Position numbers and translations under genes: made by a program
Source of the DNA: Ornithodoros turicata
Lineage: Eukaryota > Arthropoda > Arachnida > Ixodida > Argasidae
DNA length: 64,000 bases
NCBI RefSeq assembly: GCF_037126465.1
Contig: NC_088202.1
Location: forward strand, 116,620,623-116,684,622
Direction of reading: 5' to 3'
In this document: positions 60,301-64,000 of the stretch, piece by piece
How the letters are laid out: every line of letters begins with the position of its first letter
Position numbering within the stretch: position 1 is the first letter of the stretch
The notes under the pieces: model-generated
Seen by the model: only the letters and a program-made list of their open reading frames with translations
Told to the model about the DNA's origin: nothing
The model's database searches: none

Positions 60301-61824
60301 ATGGAATGTTACGTTATTGTTAGTCATACTCATTAACGACGGCGCCCACCAGTATTCATCCTAATGGGAAGAGCGATTTTGGTAGTCCACCCCTGTTGTG
60401 TCGCCGCTGGGAACGAGGCTAAGGAGCTCACGGAGACTGGTGGTTTGAGACTAACGCGACAAGGTCTATAGTATAGAATCTTAAAACAGAACTTCACCGC
60501 ATAATACAGTGAAGGCCAACCATTGCACAGAATGACACCCTCGTCACTCGTGATTTGTGGAACGCGCTTTGTTCAATGACCATTGGTTTCAACGATCATT
60601 GAAGAGCGCCCGTCTGACAGGGGCGTAAGAGAGTTCAACAGCTGTGCAAAGGAGAAATTGCGCAGCTGAGCCGCAATCTCCTGAACCCTCAGCAGCGTAC
60701 TGCTTCCATGAAGACATGGCCCATCGGTATGGTGCGCGCTGCCACGGCTTTATCTCCAACCAATTTCCAAGTTTGGAGCAAGAAAATAAACTTTTTCAAC
60801 CGAAGTCCTGCCGCTAGCACGGGGAGTTAGATTAACAAGCAGCGCCTCCTGCTGTCATACGGTCTGCTGCGAACGTCGTGGAATGATATTCGCTGACGAT
60901 GACGCCTCACTGTGCGCTTAATTTCAGAATATGTTGGAGCCTGGGTGGGTCTATATATCGTCGCAGAACAATTTAAGCCAAAAGGACGTATTTCTCCGTG
61001 GCACTAAAATAGAAGGAAAAGAACCGACAGAACAGCTGTCGTTGTACAGTGGTCTTGTTTTTTTTTGTGTTTTTTTTTTACAATTACGCGCAAAAGCAGG
61101 AAAAAATCTACAACAGCGCTTTAAAAGATGACCTCTCAGAAAACCCTGTAAAACTCTTTCTCTATTGGGTAGTTGATGCACAGTGCACTCGCTATTGACT
61201 CTAGCTCATGTTTTAAAGTTGCTGACAAAAATATTCGTCGACAGACTACAAAAAAAAAAAAATCGTACAAGCAAGGTGGAGAAACAAAAACTTTTATATC
61301 CATCCAACATCTACCCATATATATACGCTTTTAGACAACAACCATTCCGTTTTTTGTTTCCCCTCGTGTGTAGAAAATGAATGGCGTACACCCTTCTGCG
61401 ACAGTTTGCATTTGTGTCAGTGGTCATGGACAAGCATGCAGCGGTACGCCAAGCATCCAGAATCATTCTGCGTGCGGGAGCACAACACGAGTTTCATATT
61501 ATTCGACGGCGACAAAGGCGACTCTACGTGACTTTAAACTCTTACGTGAGACCCTATCCATGACAACTCTGGCCGTCACCATATTCCTCTGGCTTGTGTC
61601 GTTGCTAGTCGTTGTGGAAAATGTCGCGTTCAGTGCAGACGATGTTGAGACTCTGGTTGTGGCCGACTTTTCTGTATCAGTCACTCCCAACATCGTTTTT
61701 GCAGAGTCAGTCTTCGCTCCGATGACGAGTTTCTTCCCACCACCATTTTCCATGAAATCCCTGCTCTGGTCTCTGGTGTCCTCACTGGTTGCAGGAAAAA
61801 TCCTTCCGTCTCCGAACTGCATCA
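51153..61824 (-). CDS. GH18-like (chitinase-like) protein, spliced, 5' incomplete
   Basis: Eight exons on the minus strand join as 61824-61546, 59969-59741, 59228-59069, 57530-57391, 57305-57122, 52932-52738, 52647-52501 and 51380-51153. Every junction keeps frame and the chain ends at TAA (51155-51153), giving about 519 residues. Order of parts: a Ser/Thr-rich stalk with NAT and NDT sequons; a segment with KPLFC and GLCDFMFLDS, as in the first strand of GH18 domains; a strand IFVGLKILGNEEG where GH18 has its GG strand; MDGLLLRTEYY at the DGxDxDxE signature; a C-terminal FGWALSDIELARE matching the usual W-x-D/E-DD end strand. In the signature the first Asp and the Glu are present, but Leu and Arg replace the two other Asp, so chitinase activity is unlikely. 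Seen: frames, splice dinucleotides, motifs. Inferred: extracellular or membrane-anchored GH18-like pseudo-enzyme. Such divergent multi-copy proteins are, as far as I recall, common in tick genomes. Start exon, signal peptide or TM anchor were not found. The exon 5 end is uncertain. Confidence 0.72.
52501..52647 (-). CDS. GH18-like gene, exon 7
   Basis: The acceptor is TGCTTCTCTTGAAG and the donor is ACTAAG|GTAATG. It is 49 codons in phase 0, separated from exon 6 by a 90-base intron. The peptide has LTYFDNNSMQMFTL, in the position where GH18 proteins have the y-D-d-x-x-S segment before the final helix, then a Cys and a sequon (NCT). Confidence 0.66.
52738..52932 (-). CDS. GH18-like gene, exon 6
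   Basis: The donor is strong: CAAGTG|GTAAGA. The acceptor is AATGTGCAG with a poor pyrimidine tract. A second AG nine bases before TTCGTGG would also keep phase 0 and remove five residues. The exon is 65 codons in phase 0. The peptide includes FPKRLVLFPS and two Cys (SYLCKPG and SNCTARP). The preceding intron of about 4.2 kb is full of repeats, so an additional exon there cannot be excluded. Confidence 0.62.
53102..54135. mobile_element. TIR element in an intron (GGGGAAGGTGAGACA ends)
   Basis: Left GGGGAAGGTGAGACAAGATG and right, inverted, GGTGGGGGAAAGATGAGACA are similar ends. GGGGCAAGACAAGACAC and CGTCTTGCCC motifs recur inside. No transposase recognised; the frame 53374-53655 ends in a basic stretch of unknown meaning. 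It lies in the large intron between exons 5 and 6. Confidence 0.4.
54745..54985 (+). mobile_element. tRNA-derived SINE (type B), copy 2
   Basis: CATCGGCCTCGGTGGATAAG and GTGCGAGTTCAATCCCGGC form the head. GGTACAAGTTGCTTAGACAC, AGTCTTCGCGAGGAACGCTA and GCGCCCGTTAA form the body shared with 40838. It is inserted antisense to the host gene, in the same intron. Confidence 0.72.
55741..56031 (+). mobile_element. tRNA-derived SINE (type C), copy 3
   Basis: The head GCGAGCGGGTTAAGGCGTCC with B box GGTTCGAATCC and the body GGTTTTCCCTGGGTTTTCAG, GTCGGCACAGTTCC and CACAGTTGCTTCGCTGCGC match 35327-35616. It ends in an A tail. No clear duplication flanks it. In the intron between exons 5 and 6. Confidence 0.82.
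56516..56938. repeat. Foldback element, ~85-95-bp arms
   Basis: GAATTTTTTGCGGACGATCT and TTTTTGTTCTGAAAACGGCT at the left recur inverted at 56868-56925, with GGTGACCGAA also paired. The loop holds TTAATTA-rich sequence and a T run at 56778. In the intron between exons 5 and 6. Confidence 0.75.
57122..57305 (-). CDS. GH18-like gene, exon 5 (degenerate catalytic motif)
   Basis: The acceptor CTGCAACAG ends at 57306. The first G completes a Leu codon, then come 61 codons. MDGLLLRTEYY aligns with the GH18 signature DGxDxDxE: Asp and Glu are kept, the two inner Asp are Leu and Arg. Further on are GPGPWSGS and DDQPSF. The 3' end is uncertain. ACC|GTGAAG at 57122 keeps phase 0 into exon 6 and keeps a strand-like peptide. 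A stronger donor by consensus, TTC|GTAAGC at 57179, is also phase 0 and would shorten the protein by 19 residues. If not spliced, the frame stops at TAG (57079-57077). Confidence 0.62.
57391..57530 (-). CDS. GH18-like gene, exon 4 (GG-strand region)
   Basis: The acceptor is ACGTATTTTGCAG and the donor is GCT|GTAAGTCC, a near-consensus donor. The exon has 46 codons and two nucleotides. The peptide runs from a charged segment through CIFVGLKILGNEEG, in the place where active GH18 proteins have the strand ending in GGW, then an amphipathic helix EEKAASLLSTVL leading to the active-site strand in the next exon. This exon is too short for simple ORF scans; it was found by following frame and splice sites. 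The intron after it is only 85 bases. Confidence 0.7.
57911..58180 (+). pseudogene. LINE ORF2 end and 3' UTR (family 2)
   Basis: The plus frame LSLATLLGPTQYSQVTKAL ... LRSCGLLGEL-stop (58035) matches 26070-26165. After it come a T-rich tract, GGGAACAGCAAGCC and AATAAACATATTCCCCC, shared with 26245-26323. It lies in the intron between exons 3 and 4, antisense to the gene. Confidence 0.68.
58299..58332. repeat. (T8-9C)n simple repeat
   Basis: Runs of eight to nine T separated by C, three units, inside an intron of the GH18-like gene. Confidence 0.85.
59069..59228 (-). CDS. GH18-like gene, exon 3
   Basis: The acceptor is TTCTGTGCCTTACAG and the donor is CACT|GTGAGC. The single incoming nucleotide completes an Arg codon left by exon 2, followed by 53 full codons. 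The peptide holds GGVWLVKEIW and YGVLNGVIDN. It has no in-frame stop, and the open frame runs on past the donor into the intron. Confidence 0.68.
59741..59969 (-). CDS. GH18-like gene, exon 2 (N-terminal strand of the domain)
   Basis: The acceptor is CACTTACATTTCAG and the donor is CACAG|GTATAT. The exon has 229 bases with incoming two nucleotides and outgoing two. The peptide contains KPLFCLTSYRTS, a Pro-Glu-Asp turn and then GLCDFMFLDS. This order (Cys, Tyr, then a Pro-acidic turn, Cys and a hydrophobic strand) is the usual beginning of GH18 domains. A later Cys lies in FFGISFCH. Signal quality at both splice sites is good. Confidence 0.7.
61546..61824 (-). CDS. GH18-like gene, exon 1 of those found (Ser/Thr-rich stalk)
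   Basis: The acceptor is a pyrimidine-rich TTTTGTTTTCCTAG ending at 61825 and the donor is CAC|GTAAGAG at 61546/61545. The 279 bases carry two nucleotides of a split codon, 92 codons and one nucleotide. The peptide is hydrophilic and rich in Ser, Thr and Lys, with N-glycosylation sequons (NAT, NDT) near its middle, like a stalk between a signal anchor and a globular domain. Its last C plus the AG of the next exon makes a Gln codon. A Met sits as the first full codon (ATG at 61822-61820), but the acceptor-like sequence just before it suggests an internal exon. A further exon with a signal peptide or membrane anchor should lie upstream, and I could not identify one. Confidence 0.5.
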
Positions 61825-63637
61825 CTAGGAAAACAAAATTCGTGGAGTCTCAAAAATGCAAATGAATGACTTGATGAAATGAATATGCATTTCCACCCTC
61901 CTCTTGCCCTACAGTATCAGCGGTACTTATTCTAGTGAATTCATAAAGCGTGTCCACGATGCAGGGTCGGGATAACGACCATAGGATTAGATGGCCATTC
62001 TGCGCTTCATCGGTGTCATTTTAAGAAACCAGAACACCAGCGTTCCGAAGCAAATTGCAGCTGTATTAGTAGTGGTAAAGCGACATTAGGGTTGACTTCA
62101 AAGATAAATTTGATGATTTCCAAATCTCTCTCTTTCACAAGAGCAACGGTAGTCGTATGCTCTATTATGATTCTGACAGTGCCCAGTATCCTAACACCTA
62201 AATCAAGTCGCGGAATGTCAATGACTATAAGGCGTGAATGATGAAATTTACCCCTATAGGGAGCCGAAAGTTGACAGTGAGAAGTGGGGCAGTATATGCA
62301 CCCCCCCCCCCCCCCCCCGCCCCAGTTGTGTATTATCACGTGAGGAACGTTAACGACACATGCAGATGATGGTATTTTCGGCAGTGCGTGGCATTTTGGA
62401 ACCCAGCAGCATGGCTAAACTACGTCGCAAACACATTAATGCGGTCACCTCTGGATGTCGTCATATAAAGAACAGAAAGCCCTCCTCCTAACACCAGGGC
62501 TAGCACGCCAGCGATCACGAACGTTGCTGTTGGGTCATCCGTTCGCCTGGACCAAAGGTAAATTGAAAGGCACATTGAAGAACTCTACGCTGAATCTACA
62601 GACTTATAGACCCACTTCAGTTTGTAAACAAGAGGGTGCGCATGCGCATGTACCACACGTTGCCGGTGGCCAAAAGGGAGTAGGAAACCGCGCGGTGTGT
62701 ACGGTGTTATTTGGCCTTTCTGTACCGCGTAGCACATGCAACAGCTACAACACCTTGCGGCATACCTTAATAACGACGGAAAACACACTGACTCGACGAT
62801 TGCACAATTTTTGCCCACCGAACAGGACAGCAGCGCCGCCGCATCGCTATGACGTCACGCGCTGAAGTGAGTCTATATTAGCATAGAATACGTTTTTACT
62901 ATGAAGTAATCTGGGCCAGCGACACTTGAGCTTGAACTGTAACGTGACCTCGCTTGTTTTTTATTTTTATTTTTATTTTTTTTCGCTGTGGCAAGGGGGT
63001 TTGAAGCACACTCATTCGGCTTTGAAATCAGATGTCTTACCACACTGCTGCATGTGGGCTGCTGTATATATCTGCCCACCAGTGTAGTGAGGCACATGCA
63101 GTTGCTGCCAGTGTTGTTCGTGCTACGAAAACTAATAAGGGAATACTAAGGGAATACTGCCACCCGCTATCCCACTCGAAAGTAGCGCAATGCTATAGTG
63201 TCGCCGCGCCTTTGCAAAGGCTAAGGCGATACCATGACGGCAACCAAGTAAAAGGAAGCCAATTACTCTTCCGCTAATTCTCCGCTACTGTGTATACCGT
63301 CTTCGTTCAGGCATCTCCTTTCCCCATGGACCGTTACTCCGCTGCTGAAGTACTACTGCAACACTGTATACATACAACTCGGAGGAAGATTGCGCACGAG
63401 GTCGCTTCGTCATATGGCTCCAATGTTCATTTGGGATCATCGTTTTGATGGGCGAAGTTGCGATGTCAAAAGCATGTCCGGTGCTCAAGCGGTACTCGAC
63501 GAGCAACCAGCCAACCGCACAAACGCTGCCTCTTCACCAAAGTGAAGTAATGTCCAGCGCTACCCATAATACCCATCGTTGCCCGCTCATATATCGCTGT
63601 TCTCTATCTTAGCATGCTTTGCCAAATTAACAAGTCT
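61825..63637. other. 5' flank of the GH18-like gene, no exon found
   Basis: This stretch should contain the missing first exon(s) if the gene is complete nearby. A minus-strand segment after an acceptor-like CTACTAATACAG (62061) reads ICFGTLVFWFLKM, possibly membrane-spanning, but no donor in the right phase follows, so it is not called. A C run lies at 62300-62318 and TTTTTA repeats near 62960. No promoter motif is convincing. Confidence 0.35.
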
Positions 63638-63812
63638 TTTCAGACAAACTTACGTAGAAGCGTTTTTACGTGTAACGGTTTTGGCAGTGATGCCAAAGAG
63701 TGGCAAATAAAAGCCGCCTCACAACTCCGAAGGCGGCTTTTATTTGCCACTCTTTGGCATCACTGCCAAAACCGTTACACGTAAAAACGCTTCTACGTAA
63801 GTTTGTCTGAAA
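63638..63812. repeat. Perfect palindrome, 82-bp arms, 11-bp spacer
   Basis: 63638-63719 and 63731-63812 are exact reverse complements, 82 of 82 bases, with spacer CACAACTCCGA. The outer ends read TTTCAGACAAACTTACG. No coding. It could be a very young foldback MITE, or a sequencing or assembly fold-over. Confidence 0.95.
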
Positions 63813-64000
63813 TCGCGAAATTGTGACGCAATCGGGCGATACAGCACTGGAGGATCTCCTCAACAGGAGATCGGACACCACTGTGGGTTCCAGTGCTCAT
63901 AGAATTAAGCCAGGTGGCTTTTCTTACGAGATCCTGAAATGATTTTACAATCGGCTCTTTTATAGTTTAAATGTGGATTTTTGGAAATTAGATATCTTCA
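63813..64000. other. Unassigned window end
   Basis: CTCCTCAACAGGAGATC forms a short hairpin at 63855. Nothing else recognised. Confidence 0.3.

Noticed and set aside
62016..62060. Upstream membrane-anchor exon for the GH18-like gene
   Set aside because: A hydrophobic peptide follows an acceptor-like site, but no donor in the needed phase was found.

Overview
This window is nuclear DNA of a eukaryote, most probably an arthropod and by the style of its repeats and its one protein family a tick or related chelicerate. That is inferred from recognition, not from a search. No bacterial-type gene runs, rRNA, CRISPR or dense coding are present. Most of the 64 kb is non-coding and built from transposable elements, many nested, many folded back on themselves.

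The one host gene I can support is on the minus strand between 61824 and 51153. Eight exons (61824-61546, 59969-59741, 59228-59069, 57530-57391, 57305-57122, 52932-52738, 52647-52501, 51380-51153) join in compatible phase and give about 519 residues that end at a TAA. The N-terminal exon(s) were not found. The predicted product has a Ser/Thr-rich stalk followed by a domain whose order of motifs follows glycoside hydrolase family 18 (chitinase-like), but two of the three acidic positions of the catalytic signature are replaced. It looks like a non-catalytic GH18-like extracellular protein.

The layout otherwise, left to right. 1-10 kb: two copies of the 3' end of an RNase H-bearing LINE (one decayed, one with an open frame at 8322-9227), an antisense reverse transcriptase relic (7446-7790), a CTCA/CGCA microsatellite, and a hAT-type MITE with a perfect 8-bp target duplication (1914-2612). 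10-27 kb: a second hAT MITE (12255-12727), a pogo/Tigger-like element with a transposase-tail relic (14526-15287), LINE 3' ends, tRNA-derived SINEs and small foldback elements. 27.0-29.8 kb: a 2.75-kb element with about 730-bp terminal inverted repeats and a broken DDE-like transposase. 30-50 kb: TAACT-rich hAT MITEs, a recurrent composite repeat (29.8, 35.7 and 48.8 kb), SINEs with clear target duplications (35327-35616, 43385-43658), a Penelope-like remnant with a degenerate hammerhead motif (37.2-37.9 kb), palindromes, and a TTAA-flanked element carrying a nested TAA-flanked MITE (47028-48228). 51-62 kb: the GH18-like gene with repeats in its introns. 62-64 kb: sparse, ending in a perfect 82-bp inverted repeat (63638-63812).

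The transposable elements do not cooperate as a pathway. Their autonomous parts are broken or truncated here, and the SINEs and MITEs would depend on enzymes encoded elsewhere. All coordinates and identities were read by eye; no database search was possible.
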